Positions 30,683 through 41,959 of a DNA stretch of 64,000 nucleotides are shown here, piece after piece. The stretch comes from Nansenia antarctica (lineage: Eukaryota; Chordata; Actinopteri; Argentiniformes; Microstomatidae). Made by a program: the position numbers and the translations under genes. Location of the stretch: positions 31,288,798 through 31,352,797 of the forward strand of contig OZ022353.1 of the NCBI GenBank assembly GCA_963989245.1, given 5' to 3'. The notes under the pieces are model-generated. The model had not been told where the DNA came from and ran no database searches. It saw nothing but the letters and a program-made list of their open reading frames with translations. The number at the start of each line of letters is the position of its first letter. Position 1 is the first letter of the stretch.

Positions 30683-33600
30683 AATGAATGAATGAATGAA
30701 TGAATGGTCTTTATAGTCATTGCTACAGTACAGGTACCAAACAACGACATTTAGGAGGGGTGGCTCCCCTGGTGTTAGGAAAGAAAAAAAACTTTAAAAA
30801 AACACAAGAAGGGAAGGAGCTGGTTTACATAAATAAAAGCTATGTACACTATCCACTATACTATACTATACAGATAGACGACTAGGGTTGTCATATTGCA
30901 CATAGTGTTATTGCACATTTATTTAAAGTGTCGCAGTTTGCAGGCTTGAAATGTACATATTTGTGCCTCAGCACTACACCTGATTTTTTCAGTCCAGCAG
31001 CTGCCATCAATCCGTCCAGACTGTCCAGGGCCCAGAACCTAGGTCTTTGCTGTGTTCAGGGCCTGGACGGCCCTGGGGTAGAAGCTGTTCTTCAGTCTGT
31101 TTGTCCTTGCGGCCATGGTCCTGAACCGCCTTTTCGAGGGCAGCCGGGTAAAGTGTTCGTACCCAGGGTGGGTTGGGTCCCTGGAGATCTTGGAGGCCTT
31201 CCTGAGACAGCGTGTGTTGTACAGCTCTTCCAGAGAGGGGAGGGGGGCGCCGGTGATCTTCTGGGCTGTTCTCACGACTCTCTGTAGCGCATTTCTCTCC
31301 GCGGTTGTGCAGCTGGAGAACCAGTTGCAGATGCCGTAGGTGAGGATGCTCTCCACTGCGCCGCGGTAGAAGGTCACCAGTATCTCCTGCTTGCTGTGTT
31401 CCTTCCTGAGGACTCTCAGGATGTATAGCCGCTGTTGTGCCTTCTTGATGGGGGCTTTTGTGTTGTCCTTCCAGGTCAGGTCATCCTGCATGTGCACCCC
31501 CAGGAATCGGAGGGTTGAGACTCTCTCCACGCTCTCTCCGTCGATGAGCAGGGGCTGGATCTCGGACTTTTTCCTCCTGAAGTCTACGATGATTTCCTGG
31601 GTCTTTGACTTGTTCAGCAGCAGGTTGTTAACCTTGCACAGCTTGCTCAGTTGCTCTACCTCATCCCTGTACGCCGCCTCGTCCCCCCCCGAGATGCATC
31701 CCACCACGGTGGTGTCGTCTGCAAACTTTACGATGGAGTTGCTGGGGTGGACGGGGGTGAAGTCGTAGGTGTAGAGGTTGTAGAGGATGGGGCTTAGCAC
31801 GCAGCCCTGGGGGGACCCAGTGCTGAGTCTGAGGGCTGTGGAGGTGTGGGGGCCCACCCGCACCCTCTGGGGGCGGTCGGTCAGGAAGTCCTTGATCGAT
31901 GCACATATAGAGTGTGATAGACCCAGGTCTAGTAGTTTGGTCACTAGCCTGTCTGGAAGGATGGTGTTGAAGGCGGAGCTGAAGTCCACAAAGAGCAGTC
32001 TCGCGTAGCTGTTTCCCCTCTCCAGGTGGGATAGAGTGGCGTGGAGAGTCGTCGCGATGGCGTCCTCTGTGGACCTGTGGGCTCTGTAGGCGAACTGGTA
32101 TGGATCCAGGTTGGGCGGGAGGCGTGTGAGTATGTGGGCCCGGACTAGTTTCTCGAAGCACTTCATGATGATTGGTGTGAGTGCCACCGGGCGGTAGTCG
32201 TTTAGGCAGCTCACCGTGCTTTTCTTCGGGACTGGGATGATAGTTGAGGTTTTCAGGCAGGGTGGGATGGTGGCCTGGGACAGGGACTGGTTGAAGATGT
32301 TGGTGAAAACCCCGGCCAGCTGGTCGGCGCAGTCCCTCAGCACCCGTCCCAGGACGCCATCCGGCCCCGAGGCTTTCCTGGGGTCCACCGCCTTCAGCAC
32401 GCGTCTCACTTCATGCTCTGTGAGGGTGAGGCTGCTGAGAGCTGGAGAGAGTGGTGTTTGTGTTGTGGTTACCTCCGTTCGCCCCTCGTCGAACCGGGCG
32501 TAGAAGGAGTTCAGCTTTTCCGCCAGCAGGGGGTCGTCCTCTGCGGCTGTGAGCCTGTTGGCTCTGAAGTTTGTCATGTGCTGAACCCCCTGCCACATCC
32601 GCCTGGAGTCGTTGCTCAGGAAGCATTCCTCAATCGTCTCTCTGTGGTCTTCCTTGGCCTCTTTGATGCCGCGCTTTAGGTTAGCCCTGGTGGTGCTGTA
32701 CAGCGGTGTGCTCTTCCCTGCGAAGAAGGCGTTGTCCCTCTCGTTGATCAGTTTTTGGACCTTCCCAGTCATCCATATCTTCGTGTTGGGGTAGACCCGG
32801 ACCCGTTTGTCCACGGTGACTGAGTTGGTGCAGTTCACTATGTGGTTCAGAACCGACGACGTGAACTGTTCCAGGTCCTCATGCTCATATTCCTGCCATG
32901 GGGTGTCAGTTAGGCAGATCTGCAGTGGAGCGGACCCTTCTGGCCAGGTTCTGACAGTCTTAGTGGTGATGGGAGCACTTTTCCCCATGGTAGTGTATGC
33001 TGGGATCAGGAGGATTGACACATGGTCAGACATGCCTAGATGAGCTAGCGGTCTAGCCTTGTAAGCACGTTTGATGTTGGTGTATACCTTGTCCAGTGTT
33101 TTTTCTCCTCTTGTTGCACATTTAACATGCTGATAGAACTTGGGTAGTACTGCCTTCAGGTCGACATGATTGAAGTCTCCTGCTATAATGTGAATTGCCT
33201 GTGGATCTGTGCTTTGTTGACCACTGATGACGTCATATAGCCGCGCCAATGCTAAGCTACCGTCTGCATTCGGTGCAATATAAACGCTTGTAATATACAC
33301 TGCATTGAATTCCCTCGGTAGGTAAGTGGGTCGGCATTTAACAGTCAAGTATTCCAGGTTTGGGGAACAGTGGCTACTTACAGTTTTCGTGTTTAAGCAC
33401 CAGCTATCCTTCGTAGATATAATGAGGCCGCCTCCGCGGGTCTTACCGCTGAGCAGCGTGCGGTCTGCGCGGTGTAGGGTCCGTCCTTCCAAGCTAATCG
33501 CGGAGTCCAAGATAGTTTCATTTAGCCAGGTTTCAGTGAGAATAATCACACAGCTATCTCCCACGATGTTATTTTTGGCAACCTGTAGTCTCAATTCATC

Positions 33601-34008
33601 CATCTTATTCGTCAGGGACCTGACGTTGGATAGGAAAATACTCGGCAAAGCAGGTTTGTCTGGGCTCCTCTTTAGCCTAGCTAACAGGCCTGCCCTGCAG
33701 CCCCGTCGTTGCTTGCGGTCCTTACGCCGACGTTTGCGCCTCAGGGTAGGGACTGAGTACCAAGGTTCTCCTGGTAAGCGGGCGATCTCGTGATAAATCC
33801 TTTGTTGCTTCAGGAACTCCGCTGTTACTGTCTTCTCGTTTTGCGTACCAACTTCTAGTAAGTCGTGCCTGCTGTAGGTACTATTTACACAACCGTTCCC
33901 TATAAGTACTAAATTAAAAATGTACATACAAATGCACTTAAAAACACTAAAGAACACCAGTTTTGAAGCCACTCCAGCCGCAGCGACTATGCGCGCAGCC
34001 ATCTTGCT
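30683..34008 (-). mobile_element. APE-type LINE, apparently near full length
   Basis: The 3' end is a (TGAA)n tail at 30683-30705 followed inward by a 3' UTR that recurs at 12.1, 20.2 and 44.2 kb. The minus strand carries one 987-codon frame. GATAT near both borders (30665 and 34010) could be a short target duplication. Family: L2/CR1/Rex-like by its reverse-transcriptase motifs. Confidence 0.85.
31039..34002 (-). CDS. LINE ORF2-like protein: endonuclease and reverse transcriptase
   Basis: 987 residues, open from Met at 34002 to the stop at 31039. Residues about 118-335 form an APE-type endonuclease with FLSNVRSL, LTETWLN, AGDFNH and MSDHVS motifs that carry the catalytic Asn, Glu, Asp and His. 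Residues about 560-830 are the reverse transcriptase, with NDYRPVALTP, STGSPQGCVLSPILYN and the catalytic FADD near residue 757. A conserved C-terminal part (NWFSSCTTAERNALQRVV) follows. All key residues are present, so the copy may be young and possibly competent. The Met lies close to the element border, so some 5' UTR may be missing. Confidence 0.9.
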   Translation of the reverse strand: MAARIVAAAGVASKLVFFSVFKCICMYIFNLVLIGNGCVNSTYSRHDLLEVGTQNEKTVTAEFLKQQRIYHEIARLPGEPWYSVPTLRRKRRRKDRKQRRGCRAGLLARLKRSPDKPALPSIFLSNVRSLTNKMDELRLQVAKNNIVGDSCVIILTETWLNETILDSAISLEGRTLHRADRTLLSGKTRGGGLIISTKDSWCLNTKTVSSHCSPNLEYLTVKCRPTYLPREFNAVYITSVYIAPNADGSLALARLYDVISGQQSTDPQAIHIIAGDFNHVDLKAVLPKFYQHVKCATRGEKTLDKVYTNIKRAYKARPLAHLGMSDHVSILLIPAYTTMGKSAPITTKTVRTWPEGSAPLQICLTDTPWQEYEHEDLEQFTSSVLNHIVNCTNSVTVDKRVRVYPNTKIWMTGKVQKLINERDNAFFAGKSTPLYSTTRANLKRGIKEAKEDHRETIEECFLSNDSRRMWQGVQHMTNFRANRLTAAEDDPLLAEKLNSFYARFDEGRTEVTTTQTPLSPALSSLTLTEHEVRRVLKAVDPRKASGPDGVLGRVLRDCADQLAGVFTNIFNQSLSQATIPPCLKTSTIIPVPKKSTVSCLNDYRPVALTPIIMKCFEKLVRAHILTRLPPNLDPYQFAYRAHRSTEDAIATTLHATLSHLERGNSYARLLFVDFSSAFNTILPDRLVTKLLDLGLSHSICASIKDFLTDRPQRVRVGPHTSTALRLSTGSPQGCVLSPILYNLYTYDFTPVHPSNSIVKFADDTTVVGCISGGDEAAYRDEVEQLSKLCKVNNLLLNKSKTQEIIVDFRRKKSEIQPLLIDGESVERVSTLRFLGVHMQDDLTWKDNTKAPIKKAQQRLYILRVLRKEHSKQEILVTFYRGAVESILTYGICNWFSSCTTAERNALQRVVRTAQKITGAPLPSLEELYNTRCLRKASKISRDPTHPGYEHFTRLPSKRRFRTMAARTNRLKNSFYPRAVQALNTAKT

Positions 34009-35831
34009 TTTGATATCTTATACTGAATATCACAGGAGAGGGAGGCTGTTATACTGAATATCACAGGAGAGGGAGGCTGTTATACTGAATATCACACGAG
34101 AGGGAGTGTGTTATACTGAATATCACACTGGAGGGAGGCTGTTATACTGAATATCACAGGAGAGGGAGTGTGTTATACTGAATATCACACAGAGGGAGGC
34201 TGTTATACTGAATATCACACAGAGGGAAGCTGTTATACTGAATATCACACAGAGGGAGTGCTGTTATACTGAATATCACAGGAGAGGGAGTGCTGTTATA
34301 CTGGATATCACAGGAGAGGGAGTGTGTTATACTGAATGTCACATAGAGGGAGGCTGTTATACTGAATATCACACAGAGGGAGGCTGTTATACTGAATATC
34401 ACACAGAGGGAGGCTGTTATACTGGATATCACAGGAGAGGGAGGCTGTTATACTGAATATCACACAGAGGGAGGCTGTTATACTGAATATCACACAGAGG
34501 GAGGCTGTTATACTGAATATCACACAGAGGGAGGCTGTTATACTGAATATCACAGGAGAGGGAGTGTGTTATACTGAATATCACAGGAGAGGGAGGCTGT
34601 TATACTGAATATCACACAGAGGGAGGCTGTTATACTGAATATCACACAGAGGGAGGCTGTTATACTGAATATCACGGGAGAGGGAGTGTGTTATACTGAA
34701 TATCACAGGAGAGGGAGGCTGTTATACTGAATATCACACAGAGGGAGGCTGTTATACTGAATATCACACAGAGGGAGGCTGTTATACTGAATATCACACA
34801 GAGGGAGGCTGTTATACTGAATATCACACAGAGGGAGGCTGTTATACTGAATATCACAGGAGAGGGAGTGTGTTATACTGAATATCACACAGAGGGAGGC
34901 TATTATACTGAATATCACACAGAGGGAGGCTGTTATACTGAATATCACAGGAGAGGGAGTGTGTTATACTGAATATCACACAGAGGGAGTGCTGTTATAC
35001 TGGATATCACACAGAGGGAGGCTGTTATACTGAATATCACAGGAGAGGGAGTGTGTTATACTGAATATCACACAGAAGGAGGCTGTTATACTGAATATCA
35101 CACAGAGGGAGGCTGTTATACTGGATATCACACAGAGGGAGGCTGTTATACTGAATATCACACAGAGGGAGGCTGTTGTACTGAATATCACACAGAGGGA
35201 GGCTGTTATACTGAATATCACACAGAGGGAGTGTGTTATACTGAATATCACAGGAGAGGGAGTGTGTTATACTGAATATCACAGGAGAGGGAGTGTGTTA
35301 TACTGAATGTCACACAGAGGGAGGCTGTTATACTGAATATCACACAGAGGGAGGCTGTTATACTGAATATCACACAGAGGGAGTGTGTTATACTGAATAT
35401 CACACAGAGGGAGTGTGTTATACTGAATATCACAGGAGAGGGAGTGTGTTATACTGAATATCACAGGAGAGGGAGGCTGTTATACTGAATATCACAGGAG
35501 AGGGAGTGTGTTATACTGAATATCACACAGAGGGAGGCTGTTATACTGAATATCACAGGAGAGGGAGTGTGTTATACTGAATATCACAGAGGGAGGCTGT
35601 TATACTGAATATCATACAGAGGGAGGCTGTTATACTGAATATCACAGGAGAGGGAGTGTGTTATACTGAATATCACAGGAGAGGGAGTGCTGTTATACTG
35701 AATATCACAGGAGAGGGAGTGTGTTATACTGAATATCACAGGAGAGGGAGGCTGTTATACTGAATATCACAGGAGAGGGAGTGTGTTATACTGAATATCA
35801 CAGGAGAGGGAGTGTGTTATACTGAATATCA
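34009..35831. repeat. 30/31-bp minisatellite, about 59 copies
   Basis: Two alternating unit types: TATACTGAATATCACACAGA with GGGAGGCTGT (30 bp), and TATACTGAATATCACAGGAG with AGGGAGTGTGT (31 bp). Mixed lengths shift frames, so the minus-strand frames (LPLCDIQYNS, ITASLCVIFS) are not genes. It starts at the LINE 5' border and ends in TATCAGCAC, the palindromic form found in the dispersed repeat at 36085. Confidence 0.95.
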
Positions 35832-36313
35832 GCACGGCTGTGATTCGGTCGTAGGTACGAGGCTGCAGGCCTCTGTGATATACTGTGATATTCAGTATAA
35901 CACACGACCTCGAGTGTGATATTGCTTTTATACAACAGAAAATAAACAAAAAATAGTTCCGCAACTGAACTTCAAATGGACGGTTGCCTAGTAACCTGAA
36001 CACAAACATGTAGTCTAATTAACGGTCATTTAGTAGAACATCTGTGCGGCGGAGTGATACATATAGTTAAAAGTCCCAGTGCTGTTATACTGTATATCAG
36101 CACTCATGGAATGCCTCTTGTCCAATCAAATTACTTGGTCAGAACTAACTGTTGTACAATGGTCAGTACAGAGCTGCAGCCGCTCATAGGTGGAGCTGCG
36201 TTAGTGATACAAGATCATTATTACATACTTATTCATTACAATCAAATACAATCAGTCAAATGTAGTTAGTTGTTCATAGCAAGCTACAGTGGTGGTTTTC
36301 GTAACAACTAGTG
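35832..36313. repeat. Minisatellite end, inverted unit and its parent repeat
   Basis: An inverted unit (TGTGATATTCAGTATAACAC) lies at 35884-35903. At 36010-36160 sits a copy of the repeat also found at 4146-4310, with AGTGCTGTTATACTGTATAT and CAGCACT forming an imperfect palindrome. No gene seen. Confidence 0.65.
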
Positions 36314-36440
36314 GAGTGTTTCCTCCAGGATTTTTTCACATTAGTGGCGGGGTGGTCAGTTTTCGCGAACTGGCTCTCAAAACAAAGACGTAATTTCACC
36401 AAAAACTAGAGGATGGCAACATTTTTTTTATTTTTTAATT
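36314..36440. mobile_element. End fragment of the CAGTGTTTCCTCC family
   Basis: GAGTGTTTCCTCCAGGA, ATTAGTGGCGGGG and GACGTAATTTCACC as in 52462-53316. Only the left end is present. Confidence 0.7.
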
Positions 36441-36760
36441 GCGGTTAAGCCATTAAAGCCGAGCAGGTGATTTTATATAGAAGGTGATCAAATACCAAGA
36501 TATCCTACAGCTGCAGCAGAACATGCGGAACGCGCATACATACAGCACTGAACATAATATACATGTGACTGACAGACTGACAGGCAAATAAGCATCTCTG
36601 ACACACAATGGAACAGTGATCACTTTTATAAAAATATATATGTCTATACTGTAGGGACTATTAGTCAATAGAATGTCAAGCAGGGTAGATTTCCTAGGGT
36701 TTTCCAAATGATGGCGTGTGGACTTGGATATTAATTGTGTCAAGCTTAGGGCACAACATA
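36441..36760. other. No gene seen
   Basis: AT-rich sequence without a recognisable exon or repeat. Confidence 0.4.
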
Positions 36761-37278
36761 CAGTACAGGCCAAAACTTTGGACACACCTTCTCATACAAT
36801 GTGTTTCCTTTATTTTCATGACTATTTACATTGTAGATTCTCACTGAAGGCATCAAAACTATGAATGAACACATGTGGAATGATGTACTTAACAAAAAAG
36901 TGTGAAATAACTCTAAATATGTCTTATATTTTAGATTCCTCAAAGTAGCCACCCTTTGCTTTTTTGTTGTTAATAAAATATATAATAATAATATTAAATA
37001 TATATATATAATAACATATTATTATTAACACATATTATATTTAATATTATTATTATATATTTTATTAACAACAAAAAAGCAAAGGGTGGCTACTTTGAGG
37101 AATCTAAAATATAAGACATATTTAGAGTTATTTCACACTTTATTGTTAAATACATAATTCCTATGTGTTCATTCATAGTTTTGATGCCTTCAGTGAGAAT
37201 CTACAATGTACCAAATAGTCTGAAAATAAAGGAAACGCATTGAATGAGAAGGTGTGTCCAAACTTTTGGCCTGTACTG
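36761..37278. mobile_element. Fold-back Tc1/mariner-type MITE, 518 bp
   Basis: Ends CAGTACAGGCCAAAA and its inverse, flanked by TA on both sides (36759-36760, 37279-37280). The two arms are nearly perfect inverted repeats of about 240 bp around a TA-rich centre at 36975-37060, so almost the whole element can form one hairpin. Confidence 0.93.
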
Positions 37279-37437
37279 TATATCTTGATGAAAGTGGTTT
37301 CCCAATTGGAAAATCGAGTCCCAATTATCATTCTGATACTGTGGTATTGCCCCTTTGCAGAACTTGTCCCATCAGATGTTAGGCTGTAATTTATAGTTTT
37401 CCCTGTTTGTGCTTCTTTTGTTTCTAGCTGCAGGTCC

Positions 37438-37672
37438 TCCTCAGAGCAGCAACCATGTATGAACCAGAGTCCACAGAGTCCCCCGGATCTGGCTGTGGTC
37501 CTCCAGACCTGAAAATCACACAGTGGGGTCCAGAGATGGTGGCACTGAAGCTGGAGGAAGAAGATGTAGAGGAGAATGGTGCGATGGTGAAAGAAGAAAA
37601 TGGAGGAGAAGATGTAATGCAGAAGGGTCTGATGGTGAAAGAAGAGGACAGAGGAGATGAAATGAGGGATGA
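37438..37672 (+). CDS. Possible first coding exon of an acidic, zinc-finger-type protein
   Basis: Begins after a TTTCTAG acceptor; Met at 37455 (MYEPESTESPGSGCGPPDL). It continues with MVALKLEEEDVEENGAMVKE and a repeated MVKEE-D block, ending MRDE before a possible GTCAGT donor at 37673. Fish C2H2 zinc-finger genes often begin with such KEE-rich exons. No finger exon follows within the window, because LINE and hAT sequences come next. Function not assigned. Confidence 0.4.
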
Positions 37673-37682
37673 GGTCAGTACT

Positions 37683-37713
<31 letters not shown>

Positions 37714-38920
37714 ACGTTTTGGAATGAGCTGTCTATGGAGACTTGGAAACCATCTTTTTGGAACATTTTCAAATCACACGTTTGTAATGTCACCTGAAGC
37801 AATCAGAAGTCACTGGGATCATGGTTTTTTATGTGGATGTGACAACAAAATATATCATATATGTACCAAACAATAGCATTTATTTTAGACAAGACAAAAC
37901 TTAAACCAAATGATCATTTACAACAGTCTTCATAATTGTCACATAATTTTCTAAGTCAGGTCCTGATATTCTCCAATGTGAGAAATAACAAGTAAGTAAG
38001 TAAAATGTATTTATACAGCACCTTTCCCAGACCAAGGGTCACAAAGTGCTTTACATAACAAGGAAGAAACAATAAAACATAATACAAGAGCGAAAGACAC
38101 CGCAGGTTAAAACAGGCAAACAAGTGAAAATAAAAACAAGTAACAGACAACAGGTGTACAATAACATCAACAGGACACAGAAAGACAGGCCCTTGGGGCT
38201 ATCCAAAAGCCTGTCTATACAAGACAGTCTTTAGCTGTTTTTTAAAAACCTTGACCAAGCCAGCTGATCTAAGATCCAAGGGCAGAGTATTCCAAAGCCT
38301 GGTAGCCAAGATCTTGGCCTCCTCCACCAAGTGATGACAGTAGATTCTGGTTTTGCCCACAGACTTGAATAACCTTGTAATGCCCCATTGGTGAGCCTTG
38401 GGGCATCTTTCTCTCTGAGGATGAATAATTAAACCGTTGTTCCCTTTCCTTTCATACCTTCTCTGATGTTTTTGTACAGTTGGCAGTTAGTTAAAAAGTG
38501 CAGCTCTGTTTCCACCTCATTCCGTTTCTGTCTGATTTCTAGTTTTAGTGCCTTCAGGTTTTTATTCTATTTATCTGCATTCATTCATTCATTCTAGGTT
38601 CTAGACTAAATCTAGATATACTTGCAGTAGATATACAGAGTATATAGTATATATTATTATATATTATTATCTATACATATATTAGCTATATATATTATAT
38701 GTTATGTTAAGTTATGTTAATTTTATTTATAATGCGCCCCCCATCCAACTTTTACATCGGCCCGGGGCGCAGCCCGGGTAAAGGAACAGATAAAGACAAA
38801 GACAAGGAACACAGAAAGCAATCAGACACAGACGACTTAAACGTAAATCTCAGGCATACAATTCACAACAAATAGGGAGTAGACTAAGGGAATATCATTT
38901 AGGAAGAGGTGGGTTTTTAA
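37673..38920. other. Repeat-derived sequence, no gene seen
   Basis: An (ACA)n microsatellite lies at 37681-37713. The stretch 37995-38440 starts GTAAAATGTATTTATACAGC and resembles 3' ends of fish LINEs on the minus strand. An ATATTATTATCTATACATAT-type AT-rich tract covers 38620-38720. Confidence 0.5.
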
Positions 38921-41900
38921 TAGGGATGCACGATATTATCGGCACCGATATTTATCGGCCCGATAATGGGAAATTAATGTTATTAAATATTTATCGGTTT
39001 TATTAAATTTTAGCCGATATAGAGCCGATAATATGAAGCCGGAAATATTTCTGGTTCCGGTTGTAGCGCTCATGATGCTGCGCCTGCTTACAGCAGTGTA
39101 GAGACGAGAGCGAAACATGTCTTCCCCGGTGTGGACATTCTTCAAAGTTTCTGAGGCAGATAGTGCGTTTGCAATTTGCAATACATGTTCGACAAAAGTT
39201 CGGAGAGGAGGGCAAAGGTCTACGAGTTACAACACAACGAATCTCATAAGTCACCTTAAGATTCACCATTGCAAGCACGCTGTATGGAAGGAATATCAAG
39301 CACTAGTAGCAGAAGATAGCCTAGCCGCGAAAAAAAAAGCTGCTGTGCCTATTGAACACGCATTTGAAAACTGCAGGAAGTTTACTCGAGACAGCTCAAA
39401 GGCTCAAGCAATCATTAAAAAAATAATGGAGTTTATGACCAGCCTTTCTCTGTAGTAGAAGATAAAGGATTTCGCCAGCTAATTTCACATTTAGAGCCCC
39501 GGTATACACTCCCAAGCTGACGCTATTTTGCAGACGTGTGCCTGCCTGCTCTGTATGATACAGTCGCCACACACATCCATAGTCTGATCGATACTAGGGT
39601 AAGCCATATAAGTTTTACCACGGACATAATGGACTTCTGACGTTAGTCCAGTCAGTATGCTTAGTTTGACGGCCCAGTGGCTGGATGAGGACTTCAATAT
39701 GAAGAAGACACTGCTGCATGCGCAGGAGTTCTCCGGTTCGCATACTGTGACAGCCATCCGCGGGGCTTTTGAAACCATGTTTGGACAGTGGAAGATAACT
39801 AAGGAGCGGGTGCACGTTGTGCTGAGGGACAATGCGCGCAATATGGCCAAGGCTTGTGAGGAATGTGAAGTTGCAAGCTTGGGCTGTATGGCACACAGTT
39901 TACAGCTTGCCGTTAATGAGGCTGTACTGAGCCAGAGAAGTATATCCGACTGTGTTGCGATCGGGAGGAAGATGGTAGGACATTTTAAGCACTCCCAACT
40001 CGCCTCCTCCCGTTTGAAAGATTTACAGACACAACTGGGAATGAAAACCACACGGCTCCAACAAGACGTACCAACGCGATGGAACAGCACGTTTTATATG
40101 CTTAGGAGTTTGTTGGAGCAGAAGCGAGCGCTCGCAGCATATGGAGTAGATTACGTGTTACCTGCGTCTCTAAACGCATACCAATGGGCGCTAGTTGAAA
40201 ACATGTTGACCACCCTCGATCCGTGCGAACAGGTGACTAGAGATATTAGTTCAGCTACGGCCACAGCAGCAGACGTGATCCCCTCCGTCGAAGCCTTAAA
40301 ACGTCTGTTAAACAAGGCCGTTGCAACAGACCAGGGAGTGAAAACTTCCAAGAGCACCCTGTTACAAGCAGTAGACCAGCGATTCGGTCACATCCATGAA
40401 GAGCCCCTGTATAATCTTGCAACAATCTTGGACCCTAGATACAAGGACCGCTTCTTCAAGCTTGGAACAAAAGTGAAGCCAGCCGAGCCGCAAGCAAAGA
40501 AGACAAGGACAGACGGTAACCATTCTTTGCTGGAAATGTACGACGGAATCTTGGAAGAAAACACTGAACCCACAGAAGAGCAGGCGAGGACTCAAACGGA
40601 AGGCAGGTAATTTATTCAATTTAATGTTTAGCTTTCAACTTGTTAAAAAATACACCACATCACGATAATGTGACATGTGCGCTGCTATGTAGGGTGTTAC
40701 GTAAGGAGGGGCGGATGTTTATAAGGAAGTGGAGAGCTTGGCTAATCTAGCGACATCTGTACTTACAGTATATTGTGATTTTGTTGTCCTTTTAGATGTA
40801 CCTCTCACAGTCAACGATTCCCAGGACTCAGAACCCAATGGAATACTGGAGAAGCAACAAATCCCGTTTCCCGACCCTGGCCCTGCTTGCAAGGAAGTAC
40901 CTGTCAGCCCCTTGCACTAGCGTCGACAGCGAACGTTTATTTTCTGCAGCTGCTCATGTGATCGATGAAAAAAGAAACAGACTCGGATGCGAGAGAGCAG
41001 AGATGCTTCTTTTTATGTAGAAAAATATTCACCTGATGCCCTCAAAGTAGGCTAGCATAGTGTAAAGTAGCCTCAGAGTGGTAGGCCATTGCAAAGGTTC
41101 TATGAGGTAGGAATTGTATTCAGTTTGTATATTAGGGAACACCAATGGAAAACGTGTCTATTATTTAGGTGAGAATGTGAATGTAGGCTATACAAGACAA
41201 GTTGTTTACAAGGAAAACATGCACTTTTTGTTTTTCCATGTCAGTGCAATTTATTTTGAATTCTTATGCAAAACGTTTGATGGGCTTTATCACAACCTAC
41301 CTCATCCTCATGCACTAAAAGTAGCATAGCCCAGCCCTTTTCAGTTGCTTTATTAAGCATACTAGTGTAGTCTACTATGTGCCTTGTGTCATTCTGTTTA
41401 TCTGCAGACTAAGCAGCCATTTGGCACTAGTTTCTGTAAAAGTTCTATAAAACTTTTGGTTCTTTAAAAGTCTTTATTTTTGTATTGACTGATGCACTTT
41501 ATTCATTTATTTTTTGACATTTTATTTATGCATTTTCAATTTCATAGACAAGATGCACTTTATTTTTGACACTTTTTTGATCTAATTACTCTTAGGTGAG
41601 CCTTTTTTGTTTTCATAAAAGGAGGCCAGATCTTGGCTAAAAAAAGCATTGTGCACTGTCTATAACAGATTCTGTTTGTTAGAGGAAATAATAAATGAAC
41701 ATTTGAAGAGTCAGAAGTGTTCTCTTTGTTGTGTTAACAATAGTGATGTAAGTTAGATTTGATGAGATCACTATAGAATATTAAATCATCAATCTTTGCT
41801 CACTACATAGCCTTTCTTACCTTCAGGTGTGCATGAACTACAGGTTATCAACTGTGAAAATATATATGTTCTCATATCGGTTATCATATCGGTTATCGGC

Positions 41901-41959
41901 CACGAGAAGCGGGTAAACATCGGTATCGGTTGGAAAAAAATGCATATCGTGCATCCCTA
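38921..41959 (+). mobile_element. hAT transposon (ZBED type), decayed
   Basis: Ends TAGGGATGCACGATAT and its inverse ATATCGTGCATCCCTA. Subterminal regions are rich in ATCGGT/CCGATA. I find no 8-bp duplication at the borders, so one flank may have been rearranged. The plus strand carries a broken transposase gene related to the one at 12.7-15.6 kb. Confidence 0.85.
39117..41020 (+). pseudogene. hAT transposase, disrupted
   Basis: Starts MSSPVWTFFKVSEADSAF with a BED finger (CNTC ... HLKIHH). A frameshift near 39440 and stops at about 39521 and 39641 interrupt the next part. From 39657 the core is open (MLSLTAQWLDED, VHVVLRDNARNM, GCMAHSLQLAVNE, TILDPRYKDRFF) up to a GTAATT donor at about 40608. 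The last exon after CTTTTAG at 40795 holds the hAT dimerisation region (CTSVDSERLFSAAAHVIDEK) and ends at 41020. Confidence 0.82.

Noticed and set aside
31115..33793. Plus-strand frames over the LINE
   Set aside because: Antisense shadows of the 987-codon reverse-transcriptase frame.
34009..35831. Direct repeats resembling a CRISPR array
   Set aside because: Units are contiguous with no unique spacers and no cas genes; the genome is eukaryotic.
38921..41959. Domesticated ZBED gene
   Set aside because: Frameshift and stops in the N-terminal half and intact transposon termini argue for a decayed transposon, not a host gene.
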